Assembly: GCF_003688895.1 (NCBI RefSeq)
Contig: NZ_REFV01000007.1
Location: 155,521-219,520 of the forward strand
Direction: 5' to 3'
Source of the DNA: Dokdonia sinensis
Lineage (GTDB): Bacteria > Bacteroidota > Bacteroidia > Flavobacteriales > Flavobacteriaceae
Length of the DNA stretch: 64,000 nt
Of this stretch, positions 15,513-24,913 are shown piece by piece (within the stretch, counting starts at the first letter, position 1; the number at the start of each line of letters is the position of its first letter). The notes beneath the pieces are model-generated. The model was given only the letters and a program-made list of their open reading frames with translations, had not been told where the DNA came from and searched no databases. Position numbers and translations under genes: made by a program.

Positions 15513-16745
15513 ATGGAGAATCTCGCATTAATCGATTCTTTTTCAGAATTTAAAGACGATAAGTTAATCGATCGTGTAACGCTTATGGCGATACTCGAAG
15601 AGGTATTTAGAAGTACGTTAAAAAGACGTTTTGGAAGTGACGATAATTTTGATATTATTATAAACCCAGACAAAGGCGATCTAGAAATCTGGCGTAACCG
15701 CGTTGTTGTGGCAGATGGAGAAGTAGAGGATAAAAATGCTGAAATATCACTAACCGCAGCACGTAAAATTGAAGAAGATTTTGAGGTAGGAGAAGATGTG
15801 TCTGAAGAGGTGAAGTTAATTGATCTTGGACGTCGTTCTATTTTGGCTTTACGCCAAAACTTGATCAGTAAGATTCACGAGCACGATAATACGAATATCT
15901 ACAAGCAGTTTAAAGAGCTTGAAGGTGAAATGTATACAGCAGAGGTGCACCACATTCGCCATAGAGCAATTATTCTATTAGACGATGAAGGGAATGAAGT
16001 AATTTTGCCTAAAGATCGTCAGATACCATCTGATTTTTTCCGTAAAGGAGAAAACGTAAGAGGTATTATTGAGAGTGTTGAGCTTAAAGGAAACAAACCA
16101 TCTATAGTGATGTCTCGTACGTCTCCTTTATTTCTTGAAAAATTATTTGAATCCGAAATTCCAGAAGTTTTTGACGGTTTGATTTCTATCAAAAAAGTAG
16201 TGCGTATCCCAGGGGAAAAGGCAAAAGTAGCCGTAGACTCTTATGATGACCGTATAGATCCAGTAGGAGCCTGTGTAGGAATGAAAGGATCACGTATTCA
16301 CGGTATCGTACGTGAGCTTGGAAATGAGAATATAGATGTAATCAATTATACAAATAATCTTAACTTGTACATTACAAGAGCTTTGAGTCCTGCACGTATC
16401 ACAAGCATTAAAATAGATGAAGAGGCAAAAACCGCTCAGGTAATGCTTAAGCCAGAAGAAGTGAGCAAGGCCATAGGTCGAGGTGGACACAATATCCGTC
16501 TAGCGGGTCAACTCACAGGTTACGAAATTGACGTATATAGAGAAGGTGTAGAGGAAGATGTGGAGCTTACAGAATTCTCAGATGAAATCGAAGGATGGAT
16601 TATTGAGGAATTTGCAAAAATAGGTCTAGATACTGCGCGCAGTATATTAGAACAGGAAGTTGAAGATTTAGTACGTCGTACAGATCTAGAAGAAGAAACA
16701 GTGCTTGAGGTTATGAATGTCCTCAAGGCAGAATTTGAAGATTAA
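15513..16745 (+). CDS. nusA: Transcription termination/antitermination factor NusA
   Basis: NusA of 410 residues: N-terminal RNA-polymerase-binding domain (about 1-130), S1 domain (about 135-200), and KH1/KH2 (VGACVGMKGSRIHGIVREL and SKAIGRGGHNIRLAGQL). The C-terminus ends in a short acidic stretch with helix-hairpin-like EDLVRRTDLEEETVLEVM, shorter than the enterobacterial acidic repeats. It binds paused polymerase and influences pausing, termination and antitermination. It is co-transcribed with rimP and infB; because a terminator-like hairpin precedes the operon, NusA autoregulation is a reasonable inference. Confidence 0.95.
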   Translation: MENLALIDSFSEFKDDKLIDRVTLMAILEEVFRSTLKRRFGSDDNFDIIINPDKGDLEIWRNRVVVADGEVEDKNAEISLTAARKIEEDFEVGEDVSEEVKLIDLGRRSILALRQNLISKIHEHDNTNIYKQFKELEGEMYTAEVHHIRHRAIILLDDEGNEVILPKDRQIPSDFFRKGENVRGIIESVELKGNKPSIVMSRTSPLFLEKLFESEIPEVFDGLISIKKVVRIPGEKAKVAVDSYDDRIDPVGACVGMKGSRIHGIVRELGNENIDVINYTNNLNLYITRALSPARITSIKIDEEAKTAQVMLKPEEVSKAIGRGGHNIRLAGQLTGYEIDVYREGVEEDVELTEFSDEIEGWIIEEFAKIGLDTARSILEQEVEDLVRRTDLEEETVLEVMNVLKAEFED

Positions 16746-16807
16746 ACATTCCTACAGTACATTTGACGTAGGAAAGCAATAAAAATTACAATTACAGCAA
16801 GCAGTCT

Positions 16808-19531
16808 ATGGCAGCAACAATGCGATTAAACAAAGTTTTACGAGAACTGAACATTTCTCTAGATCGTGCCGTTGAGTTTTTGAACTCAAAGGGTCATGAT
16901 ATAGAGGCGCGTCCGACCACAAAAATTTCAGCCGAGATTTATGGGGTGCTTTCGGATGAGTTTCAGACGGACGCAAACAAAAAAATTGAGTCCAAAGAAG
17001 TTGCTGTAGAAAAGCAAAAGGAAAAAGAGGCTCTGCGAATTGCTCGTGAGGTGGAGATCGAGGCCAAGCAAGAGTCTAAGAAGCCTGAGGTTGTAAAAGC
17101 AAAAGCACAGCTTACTGGTCCTAAACAGGTAGGTAAAATTGACCTTGGCAAGAAAGAGACTCCTGCCACAAAAGAGAAACCTGTTCAAGTAGAGGTTAAA
17201 AAAGAGGAGGTCAAAAAGGAAGAATCTCCCAAAGTAGAAAAGCCAATAGCCGAAAAAGTTATTCCTAAGAAAAAGGATGTGCCCGCTTCCGCGAAAGCAA
17301 AAGAAGTAGACAAACCTGTTGCAAAAAAAGAAGAGGCTGTCAAAGAAGTAACTCCTGCTGAACCTGAAAAAGAAGTTCTTAAGACGGATTATAAAAAATT
17401 AGATGGACCTAATTTTACAGGACAAAAAATAGATCTCTCTCAATTTAAGAAACCAGAGAAAAAGAAAAGGGAAAGTGCTTCTAGTGCTGATAATAAGAAA
17501 CGTCGTAAGCGTATAACTAAGCCAGGATCTGGAGGAGGTGCTAATACCGGAGGTCGTGGAGGCAACAATAACCAGCGTGGCGGACGTAAAGGAGGAGGAC
17601 GTGCTCAAGTAGCAAAAGTCGAGCCTACAGAAGAAGAAGTACAAAAACAAATACGTGAGACTCTTGAAAAACTTCAAGGGAAATCAAATAAAGGAAAAGG
17701 AGCTAAATATCGTCGAGACAAGCGTGATCAACACCGTCAGAAATCTGACGATGACCTCGCAGCTCAGGAATTAGAGAGCAAAATACTTAAGGTGACAGAG
17801 TTTGTTACCGTAAGTGAGGTTGCTACAATGATGGAAGTTCCCGTAACTAATATCATTTCGGCGTGTATGTCGCTTGGGATGATGGTAACGATGAACCAGC
17901 GTCTCGATGCAGAAACACTATCTATCGTTGCAGACGAGTTTGGATATTCTGTTGAGTTTGTAACCGCAGATATTGAGGACTCTATCCTCGATGTAGAAGA
18001 TGCTCCAGAAGATTTAAAGGAACGCGCTCCTATCGTAACTGTAATGGGGCACGTAGATCACGGTAAAACATCGTTACTGGATTATGTGCGTAACGAGAAT
18101 GTGATTGCAGGAGAGAGTGGAGGAATAACGCAGCACATAGGTGCTTATGGTGTGCAACTTAAGAACGGTCAGAAGATTGCTTTCTTAGATACTCCAGGTC
18201 ACGAAGCCTTTACAGCGATGCGTGCACGTGGTGCTCAAGTAACAGATATTGCTGTAATTGTTGTTGCTGCAGATGATGATATCATGCCACAAACGAAAGA
18301 GGCTATTGCTCACGCACAAGCGGCGAGCGTACCTATCGTTTTTGCAATAAATAAAGTGGATTTGCCAGCGGCAAACCCAGAGAAAATAAAAGAGGGTCTT
18401 GCTCAGATGAACCTTCTGGTCGAAGATTGGGGAGGAAAAATTCAATCACAAGAAATTTCGGCTAAGACAGGACAAGGCGTTAAGGAATTGCTTGAAAAAG
18501 TCCTTCTTGAAGCTGAACTTTTAGAGCTTAAAGCAAACCCAGATAAGAATGCAACTGGAACGGTAGTAGAGGCCTTCCTTGATAAGGGACGTGGGTATGT
18601 ATCTACAATTCTTGTCCAAGCCGGAACGCTTTCGGTAGGGGACTATATGCTTGCAGGTACGTGCTCTGGTAAAGTTAAAGCGATGCACGATGAGCGAGGT
18701 AAGAAAATTAAGAAGGCCGGGCCTTCTACTCCAGTTTCAATTTTAGGATTGGACGGTGCTCCTCAAGCTGGTGATAAGTTTAATGTAATGGAAGATGAGC
18801 GCGAAGCAAAAGATATTGCTTCGAAGCGCACGCAATTGCAACGTGAGCAGAATGTTCGTACACATCGCCACATAACACTTGACGAAATTGGACGTCGTAT
18901 TGCATTAGGTGACTTTAAAGAACTTAACATTATCCTAAAAGGAGACGTGGATGGCTCTGTGGAAGCACTTACAGATAGTTTCCAGAAACTTTCTACAGAG
19001 GAGATTGCCGTAAATATCATACATAAAGGTGTTGGTGCCATTACAGAAAGTGATGTGCTTCTAGCATCTGCTTCTGATGCGATAATCATCGGATTTAATG
19101 TGCGTCCTGCTGGAAACGCAAGACAAATTGCAGATAAGGAAGAAATCGATATACGTACGTATTCTATTATCTACGCAGCGATTAATGATCTTAAGGATGC
19201 GATGGAGGGAATGCTATCTCCAGAAATTAAAGAGGAGATTACAGGAACAGCAGAGATTCGTGAGACCTTTAAGATATCTAAAGTTGGTGTAATTGCCGGT
19301 TGTATGGTGCTAACAGGTAAAATTTATAGAAACTCAGGAATCCGTATCATACGCGATGGTGTCGTCGTGCACGAAGGCACACTAACAGCATTAAAGCGCT
19401 TTAAGGATGATGTAAGAGAAGTGGCTAAAGGTTACGACTGTGGTATGCAAATAAAGAATTACAACGACATTGTGATAGGTGATACTATTGAAGCTTACCA
19501 AGAAGTAGAAGTTAAGAAAAAGCTTAAGTAA
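16808..19531 (+). CDS. infB: Translation initiation factor IF-2
   Basis: IF-2 of 907 residues; brings initiator tRNA to the 30S subunit. An N-terminal helical domain ([20 protein letters not shown]) is followed by a long Lys/Glu-rich linker and a Gly/Arg-rich stretch (about 235-270, [17 protein letters not shown]). The GTPase domain begins about 405 with [11 protein letters not shown] (G1), then DTPGHEAF (G3) and NKVDLP (G4). Domains II-IV follow, ending in [18 protein letters not shown] degenerate dispersed palindrome encodes PASAKAK in the linker at about residue 158. A strong terminator follows, so infB ends the operon. Confidence 0.96.
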   Translation: MAATMRLNKVLRELNISLDRAVEFLNSKGHDIEARPTTKISAEIYGVLSDEFQTDANKKIESKEVAVEKQKEKEALRIAREVEIEAKQESKKPEVVKAKAQLTGPKQVGKIDLGKKETPATKEKPVQVEVKKEEVKKEESPKVEKPIAEKVIPKKKDVPASAKAKEVDKPVAKKEEAVKEVTPAEPEKEVLKTDYKKLDGPNFTGQKIDLSQFKKPEKKKRESASSADNKKRRKRITKPGSGGGANTGGRGGNNNQRGGRKGGGRAQVAKVEPTEEEVQKQIRETLEKLQGKSNKGKGAKYRRDKRDQHRQKSDDDLAAQELESKILKVTEFVTVSEVATMMEVPVTNIISACMSLGMMVTMNQRLDAETLSIVADEFGYSVEFVTADIEDSILDVEDAPEDLKERAPIVTVMGHVDHGKTSLLDYVRNENVIAGESGGITQHIGAYGVQLKNGQKIAFLDTPGHEAFTAMRARGAQVTDIAVIVVAADDDIMPQTKEAIAHAQAASVPIVFAINKVDLPAANPEKIKEGLAQMNLLVEDWGGKIQSQEISAKTGQGVKELLEKVLLEAELLELKANPDKNATGTVVEAFLDKGRGYVSTILVQAGTLSVGDYMLAGTCSGKVKAMHDERGKKIKKAGPSTPVSILGLDGAPQAGDKFNVMEDEREAKDIASKRTQLQREQNVRTHRHITLDEIGRRIALGDFKELNIILKGDVDGSVEALTDSFQKLSTEEIAVNIIHKGVGAITESDVLLASASDAIIIGFNVRPAGNARQIADKEEIDIRTYSIIYAAINDLKDAMEGMLSPEIKEEITGTAEIRETFKISKVGVIAGCMVLTGKIYRNSGIRIIRDGVVVHEGTLTALKRFKDDVREVAKGYDCGMQIKNYNDIVIGDTIEAYQEVEVKKKLK
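17283..17298. repeat. Degenerate dispersed palindrome inside infB
   Basis: CCGCTTCCGCGAAAGC, one base off the core (T to C), in the common AFAKA frame but reading ASAKA. It lies in a low-complexity Lys/Ala-rich linker, so chance resemblance is possible. Confidence 0.5.
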
Positions 19532-19558
19532 TATAAGCTCATTTCAATAGAGTAAAAG

Positions 19559-19587
19559 GCTCTCGACTAAGGTCGGGAGCTTTTTTT
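19559..19587 (+). terminator. Intrinsic terminator of infB
   Basis: Nine-base stem GCTCTCGAC / GTCGGGAGC (one T-G pair), TAAG loop and a run of seven T residues, 28 bases after the infB stop. Confidence 0.92.
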
Positions 19588-19749
19588 GTTACTTTTTACA
19601 AAAGTATTCGAGGATTTCTACCTTATTGACTATTACTATAGGTCCTGTTTTTTAATCCAACAGAAATTCTTTTTGTAAAAGGCCTTGCTGTTAAATTTCA
19701 TAAAAGAAGGTGCTTTCGCGCAGGAGAGCAACGAGAATTTTTGATTTTT

Positions 19750-19808
19750 CGTCTACCGTCTACCGTCTACCGTCTACCGTCTACCGTCTACCGTCTACCG
19801 TCTACCGT
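19750..19808. repeat. 7-bp tandem repeat (CGTCTAC) x8
   Basis: Eight perfect head-to-tail copies of CGTCTAC (19750-19805) plus a partial CGT. The array abuts the stop codon of the SPOR-domain gene, between it and infB. Perfect identity of short units suggests slippage-prone, recently homogenised DNA. The rest of 19588-19749 shows no recognised feature. Confidence 0.95.
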
Positions 19809-20191
19809 TACGGTTTAAAAATAAAGGCACTAGGAAATACCTTCTTGATTTTCATTAGAGCTCTGTCTGCCTCTAATCTACTTCTAAAATTCCCTATCCA
19901 TACTTTATAGTTAGGAGTTTGGAATTTGATAGTAGATTTCCAAGTTCCAACTTTATTTAGATAAGTTTTTAATTGGCTATTTGCGCGAGTGAGATTGCCA
20001 GAGTAAATTTGGATCTTATACCGATCATTCAGTTCTCCTTCCACACTCATTTCTGCTTTTAAGGAAATCAATTCATTTATGAGGGGGTCTTGGTTAACTG
20101 TTGTTTGGGAAGATTGCGCTTTCGCGAAAGCGAACAAACTCACAAAAAAAATGAAAGTTAAAAAGGATTTTTTACGAGGCAAAAAGGTCAT
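19808..20191 (-). CDS. Secreted SPOR-domain protein
   Basis: Small envelope protein of 127 residues. A signal peptide (hydrophobic FLTFIFFVSLFAF) ends at an AKA-Q site supplied by the dispersed palindrome. The mature part is essentially one SPOR domain (about 55-127: DRYKIQIYSGN, YKVWIGNFRSRLEADRALM). SPOR domains bind denuded peptidoglycan glycan strands, often at division sites; here there is no other domain, so it may be a simple peptidoglycan-binding factor. It is divergent from actA. The 3' end touches the CGTCTAC tandem array. Confidence 0.86.
   Translation of the reverse strand: MTFLPRKKSFLTFIFFVSLFAFAKAQSSQTTVNQDPLINELISLKAEMSVEGELNDRYKIQIYSGNLTRANSQLKTYLNKVGTWKSTIKFQTPNYKVWIGNFRSRLEADRALMKIKKVFPSAFIFKP
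20117..20132. repeat. Dispersed palindrome, exact core, forming a signal-peptide cleavage site
   Basis: CGCTTTCGCGAAAGCG on the minus strand reads FAFAKAQ at the end of the SPOR protein signal peptide, where AKA fits the signal peptidase I rule. Confidence 0.92.
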
Positions 20192-20312
20192 ATTTACGTA
20201 TTTTCAACAAAGGTATGTTATTCAAACGAAAAGAAATTTATTTTCTTATTTAGACGAATTATAAATTAGTATTAAGCCGATTTGCACATAAGGTTAAACG
20301 GGTTCTAAGTAT

Positions 20313-20320
20313 TATTTTTG
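20313..20320 (+). promoter_or_regulatory. Candidate -7 box TATTTTTG of the act-cox operon
   Basis: Perfect TAnnTTTG match 90 bases before actA in the 219-bp divergent gap. No convincing TTG lies at -33. Confidence 0.5.
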
Positions 20321-20410
20321 CATACAATTTACTGGTGTAATTAACGCCTTCTTAGCAGTAGGTAGGTAGGATGACACTAGATTTTTTTTGAAGCTAATTC
20401 AATCCAAACT

Positions 20411-21700
20411 ATGATACAGGTTAAACGCCGTAATTCATTTTATAGAATTATCACGCTAAGTGCAGCATTTCTGCTCACGTTAACTACTTCTCTTTTTGCT
20501 CAAGATACTGCTGGTGACGCTGTTGCCGGTGAGGCGCTCTTTAAGTCTAATTGTGGTGCTTGTCACAAATTGTACAAGCCTATGACGGGTCCTGCGCTCT
20601 ACAATGTAGTCGAAAAATATGATGGAGATTACGAGTGGTTATATAAGTGGATCAAAAATTCGCAAGCGCTTATTAAATCAGGCGACGCACGTGCTGTGCA
20701 AGTATACGAAGAGAACGGTAAGAAAGTAATGAATGCTTTTCCTGCATTGAGTAATGCAGATATTGATAATATTCTAGCCTATACAAATACGCCGCAGCCT
20801 GCGCCTCCTGAGAAAACGATTGTTGAAGGTGAAGCTGTTGGAGGAGGGGTTTCAAACAACATTATTCTAGGTGTTCTTGCTCTTGTATTTGTTCTGCTTG
20901 TTGCGGTACTTTTCCTAGTAAACAATACCCTTAAGAAATTTGCAACTGCACAAGGAATTGAGGTTGAGGAGCCTACTAAGCGCACACCTATCTGGAAAGC
21001 TTTTGTTCAGAATCAATTTTTAGTTTTAGTTACTTCTATACTATTGCTTTTAGGGAGTGCTTATTTTGCTTATGGAGCCTTAATGTCTGTAGGTGTAGAG
21101 CAAGGATATGCTCCTATACAACCTATACACTATTCACACAGAATTCACGCGGGTGAAAATGCCATTGAGTGTAAATACTGTCACTCAAGTGCACGCGTTT
21201 CTAAGCACTCTGGCATACCATCTTTAAATGTTTGTATGAATTGTCATAAATCTATTGCCGAGGTAGCTGGAGATGGAGACTATGCAAGTGTGACTGAAGA
21301 TTACAGTAAAGAATTTTACGATGGTGAGATTCAAAAACTTTATAAGGCTGTAGGTTGGGATCCTGCGACGCAATCCTACACGGGTGAAACGCAGCCAGTA
21401 GAATGGGTTCGTATTCACAACCTTCCAGATTTTGCATACTTTAATCACTCACAGCACGTAACAGTTGCTGGAATCGAATGTCAAAAATGTCACGGTCCTG
21501 TAGAGGAGATGGAAGTGATGTATCAATACGCTCCACTTACGATGGGATGGTGTATTAACTGTCACCGTGAGACGAACGTAAAAATTGAAGGAAATCCTTA
21601 TTACGAGAAAATACACGAACAGCTTTCTGAGAAATATGGTGTTGAGCAGTTAACTGCCGCACAAATGGGAGGTCTGGAATGTGGTAAGTGTCACTATTAA
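20411..21700 (+). CDS. actA: Alternative complex III cytochrome subunit ActA with N-terminal monoheme domain
   Basis: Heme subunit of 429 residues of the quinol:electron-acceptor oxidoreductase. A signal peptide ends about SLFA-Q (31). A first cytochrome c domain carries CGACH (48-52) and is joined by two membrane helices (about 148-172 and 198-222) to the ActA core, which has five further CxxCH sites: CKYCH, CMNCH, CQKCH, CINCH and CGKCH. That totals six c-type hemes, against five in the classical pentaheme ActA, so a monoheme cytochrome appears fused at the N-terminus. It is first in the actABCDEF-coxBA operon, passing electrons toward the oxidase. Confidence 0.93.
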   Translation: MIQVKRRNSFYRIITLSAAFLLTLTTSLFAQDTAGDAVAGEALFKSNCGACHKLYKPMTGPALYNVVEKYDGDYEWLYKWIKNSQALIKSGDARAVQVYEENGKKVMNAFPALSNADIDNILAYTNTPQPAPPEKTIVEGEAVGGGVSNNIILGVLALVFVLLVAVLFLVNNTLKKFATAQGIEVEEPTKRTPIWKAFVQNQFLVLVTSILLLLGSAYFAYGALMSVGVEQGYAPIQPIHYSHRIHAGENAIECKYCHSSARVSKHSGIPSLNVCMNCHKSIAEVAGDGDYASVTEDYSKEFYDGEIQKLYKAVGWDPATQSYTGETQPVEWVRIHNLPDFAYFNHSQHVTVAGIECQKCHGPVEEMEVMYQYAPLTMGWCINCHRETNVKIEGNPYYEKIHEQLSEKYGVEQLTAAQMGGLECGKCHY

Positions 21701-21713
21701 TTTTGTGACATCT

Positions 21714-21727
21714 GCTTTTGCGAAAGC
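21714..21727. repeat. Near-match of the dispersed palindrome between actA and actB
   Basis: GCTTTTGCGAAAGC, one base off the core (C to T), 13 bases after the actA stop. Confidence 0.7.
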
Positions 21728-21798
21728 ATAAAAAGTGCAACAAAAAAAGTCCTGGTTCATCTTTAAAAGGAGCTAAAAACATTATAACTATTATTTAT

Positions 21799-24700
21799 AT
21801 GTCATCAAACAAGAAATACTGGAAAAGCGACGATCAACTGCACGGGAATCCGGCAGTGGAGGCGCTAAGTCAGAATGAGTTTGTACAGGAAATTCCGACG
21901 GACGAGTTTTTAGGAGATAAGAAAACTCTTGATTCTACAGAGACTACGCGTCGTGATTTTTTGAAATACGTGGGATTTTCTACTGCTGCTGCATCTCTTG
22001 CTGCTTGTGAGGGGCCAGTAAAAAAATCTATTCCTTACGTTGTGCAGCCTGAGCAGATTGTTCCAGGTGTTGCAGATTATTATGCAACGACAATGGCAGA
22101 TGGATTTGACTTTGCAAGTGTTTTGATCAAAACACGCGAGGGACGTCCTATCAAAGTAGAAAACAATAACCTTGCGAAGGGTGGCTTTGGGGCAAATGCT
22201 CGTGTTCATGCATCTGTACTTTCTTTGTATGATATGAAACGTGCAACTTCTCCACTAGCAAATGGTCAAGAAGTATCCTGGGATGACATAGATCAAGGTA
22301 TAATCAATGCCTTAAATGGAGGTAAGAAAGCCGTGTTGCTCACGCAGACTTTTGCGAGTCCAACAACAGATAAGTTGATTGCTGAGTTTACAGCAAAATT
22401 CCCAAATGCTTCACACATTACATACGATGCTGTAGGAGAGCAAGATGCCCTAGACGCTTTTGAATTAAAATATGGTCGCCGAGCCCTAGCAGATTATGAT
22501 TTCTCAAAAGCAGAAGTTATAGTTTCTGTAGGTGCAGACTTTTTAGGTGACTGGCAAGGTGGGGGCTATGATTCCGGTTACGGAAAGAGTCGTGTGCCGA
22601 AAAATGGTAGAATGTCTCGCCACATTCAGTTTGAGGCAAATATGTCTCTTTCTGGAGCAAATGCAGATAAGAGAGTGCCTACTACTCCATCACAGCAAAA
22701 ACTTGTGGTGCAGGCTCTAGCTGGTGGTTCTGCCTCTGGCCTTCCTGAAAACATAAAAACAGCAGTAGCTTTTGCAAAAAAGAAACTTGCCGAAGCTGGT
22801 AGCAAAGGAGTTGTGGTAACAGGTGTTCAGGATGTGGCAACTCAACGCATCGTACTAGATTTAAATGCAAATAGCGAGGTAATGGACACGGCTAACCCTA
22901 AACTTACACGTTCGGGAGATGCACGCAAAGTTGCTCAGTTAGTAAAAGATATGAATGCAGGTCAAATCGGCCTCTTGATTACTGCTGGTGTAAATCCAGC
23001 ATATAGTCTTCCAAATGCTGATGAGTTTGTCGCTGGACTTGGTAAAGTTGCTGTTTCTGTAGCTTGCTCTATGAAGGTGGATGAGACTGCAGTAAAAATG
23101 ACGCACGTAGCGCCAGCACCACATTACTTAGAATCTTGGAGAGATGTGCAGATTAAGCAAGGAGAAATCAGCTTAATGCAGCCTACGATTCGTCCGTTGT
23201 TTGATACGCGTCAGTTTCAAGATAATCTCTTGAAATGGATGGGTAGCGATCAGCCGTACTATGAATATATGAAGAGCACAATGCAGGCGGCAGGTGTCAC
23301 TTCTTTTAATAAGGCAGTTCAAGATGGTGTTGTTTATACTGACGCTTTCGCGAAAGCGGCACCTTCATCACAAGAAGATTCGTCTTTAACAGCTGATGCA
23401 GGTCTTGCGGTAGATACTTTGCAAGGTGACGGAAACTTTGAGCTGACTCTTTATACTAAAACATCAATGGGTGACGGAAGTCAGGCTAACAATCCTTGGT
23501 TACAAGAGATGCCTGATCCTATCACAAGAGCAACTTGGGATAATTACCTTACCATGTCTGAGGCAGATGCTAAAGAGCTGGGACTTTGGTTAGATCGTAG
23601 CACATTCTTTACAGAGGCTCGCCACGATGCAAACGGAGGTCTTAACGGTCGCTATGCTGAAGTTACTGTAGATGGAGTTTCTGTTGTGGTGCCGGTTATG
23701 GTCCAGCCAGGGCAGGCAAACGGAACTGTAGGTTTAGCGCTAGGTTACGGAAAGAAAGAGGCGATTCAAGAAGACATGCAGACAGGCGTAAATGCTTATC
23801 CATTAATGCAGGGTTTTAAGAATACTCAAAAAGTATCTGTTAAGAAAGCTAATGAGGATGTGCACGAGTTTGCATTAATCCAGCTGCACAATACATTAAT
23901 GGGTCGTGGTGATATCGTAAGAGAGACTACCCTTGAAATATTTAATACTAAAGACAAGCACTATTGGAATCCAGTTCCAGAAGTGACTAAGAATCACATA
24001 GAATACGAAGTAACTTCACCAGAAGTTGACCTTTGGGATTCCTTTGATCGTTCTATCGGGCACCATTTCAATCTTTCGATTGATATGAACGCTTGTACAG
24101 GTTGTGGTGCTTGTGTCATTGCTTGTCACTCGGAAAATAATGTTCCTGTAGTGGGTAAGTCTGAGGTTCGTCGCAGTCGTGATATGCACTGGTTGCGTAT
24201 CGATAGATACTACTCATCTGAAGATACTTTCCAACTGGATGATACTAAGAAAAATGATTTCAGCGGACTAGGAGGGGACAATGGCTCTTTAGGAGGTTTT
24301 TCAGAAATGGAAGATCCTGCTGCAAATCCTCAAATTGCGTTCCAGCCGGTAATGTGTCAGCACTGTAACCACGCTCCTTGTGAGACGGTTTGTCCAGTTG
24401 CTGCGACTTCACATAGCCGTCAAGGCCAGAATCATATGGCGTACAACCGTTGTGTAGGTACACGTTACTGTGCAAACAACTGTCCATATAAAGTACGTCG
24501 TTTTAACTGGTTCTTGTATAATGGTAATGATGAGTTTGATTACCACATGAATAATGACCTAGGACGTATGGTATTAAATCCAGACGTAACAGTACGTTCT
24601 CGTGGAGTTATTGAGAAATGTTCTATGTGTATCCAAATGACACAAAAAACAATCCTTGATGCAAAACGTGAAGGACGTCAAATTAAAGATGGAGAGTTTG

Positions 24701-24879
24701 CAACTGCTTGTTCTAATGCTTGTACCTCTGGGGCACTTGTCTTTGGAGATGTAAATGATGAGCAGAGTGAAGTTAAAAAACTATCTCAAGATGATAGAAT
24801 GTATCACTTACTTGAGCACGTAGGTACGAAGCCTAATGTCTTCTACCACGCGATTGTAAGAAATACTGAAGAAGCTTAA
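21799..24879 (+). CDS. actB: Alternative complex III iron-sulfur/molybdopterin-like subunit ActB
   Basis: Fused subunit of 1026 residues from the ATG at 21799 (an upstream TTG at 21718 is unlikely). A twin-arginine signal TTRRDFLKYVGFS (about 46-58) is followed by Cys in AACEGP. The large N-terminal part resembles molybdopterin oxidoreductases but in this family binds no molybdenum. The C-terminal part holds four cysteine clusters for Fe-S centres: CTGCGACVIAC, CQHCNHAPCETVCP, CVGTRYCANNCP and CSMC with a later CSNAC. The dispersed palindrome encodes DAFAKAA at about 514-520, in the inter-domain region. It is co-transcribed with actA and actC. Confidence 0.94.
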   Translation: MSSNKKYWKSDDQLHGNPAVEALSQNEFVQEIPTDEFLGDKKTLDSTETTRRDFLKYVGFSTAAASLAACEGPVKKSIPYVVQPEQIVPGVADYYATTMADGFDFASVLIKTREGRPIKVENNNLAKGGFGANARVHASVLSLYDMKRATSPLANGQEVSWDDIDQGIINALNGGKKAVLLTQTFASPTTDKLIAEFTAKFPNASHITYDAVGEQDALDAFELKYGRRALADYDFSKAEVIVSVGADFLGDWQGGGYDSGYGKSRVPKNGRMSRHIQFEANMSLSGANADKRVPTTPSQQKLVVQALAGGSASGLPENIKTAVAFAKKKLAEAGSKGVVVTGVQDVATQRIVLDLNANSEVMDTANPKLTRSGDARKVAQLVKDMNAGQIGLLITAGVNPAYSLPNADEFVAGLGKVAVSVACSMKVDETAVKMTHVAPAPHYLESWRDVQIKQGEISLMQPTIRPLFDTRQFQDNLLKWMGSDQPYYEYMKSTMQAAGVTSFNKAVQDGVVYTDAFAKAAPSSQEDSSLTADAGLAVDTLQGDGNFELTLYTKTSMGDGSQANNPWLQEMPDPITRATWDNYLTMSEADAKELGLWLDRSTFFTEARHDANGGLNGRYAEVTVDGVSVVVPVMVQPGQANGTVGLALGYGKKEAIQEDMQTGVNAYPLMQGFKNTQKVSVKKANEDVHEFALIQLHNTLMGRGDIVRETTLEIFNTKDKHYWNPVPEVTKNHIEYEVTSPEVDLWDSFDRSIGHHFNLSIDMNACTGCGACVIACHSENNVPVVGKSEVRRSRDMHWLRIDRYYSSEDTFQLDDTKKNDFSGLGGDNGSLGGFSEMEDPAANPQIAFQPVMCQHCNHAPCETVCPVAATSHSRQGQNHMAYNRCVGTRYCANNCPYKVRRFNWFLYNGNDEFDYHMNNDLGRMVLNPDVTVRSRGVIEKCSMCIQMTQKTILDAKREGRQIKDGEFATACSNACTSGALVFGDVNDEQSEVKKLSQDDRMYHLLEHVGTKPNVFYHAIVRNTEEA
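23343..23358. repeat. Dispersed palindrome, exact core, inside actB
   Basis: CGCTTTCGCGAAAGCG read in frame as AFAKA in the stretch between the molybdopterin-like and Fe-S parts of ActB. Confidence 0.92.
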
Positions 24880-24913
24880 ACAACTAATCAAAAGAACTAA
24901 TTAATATAGGATT

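Noticed and set aside
19740..19810. CRISPR-like array
   Set aside because: The repeat is seven bases with no spacers and no cas genes are present; it is a simple tandem repeat.
19710..19910. Plus-strand frame with repeated VYRLPST units
   Set aside because: It is a translation of the 7-bp tandem array in the open direction, overlaps the SPOR gene antisense and has no gene-like features.
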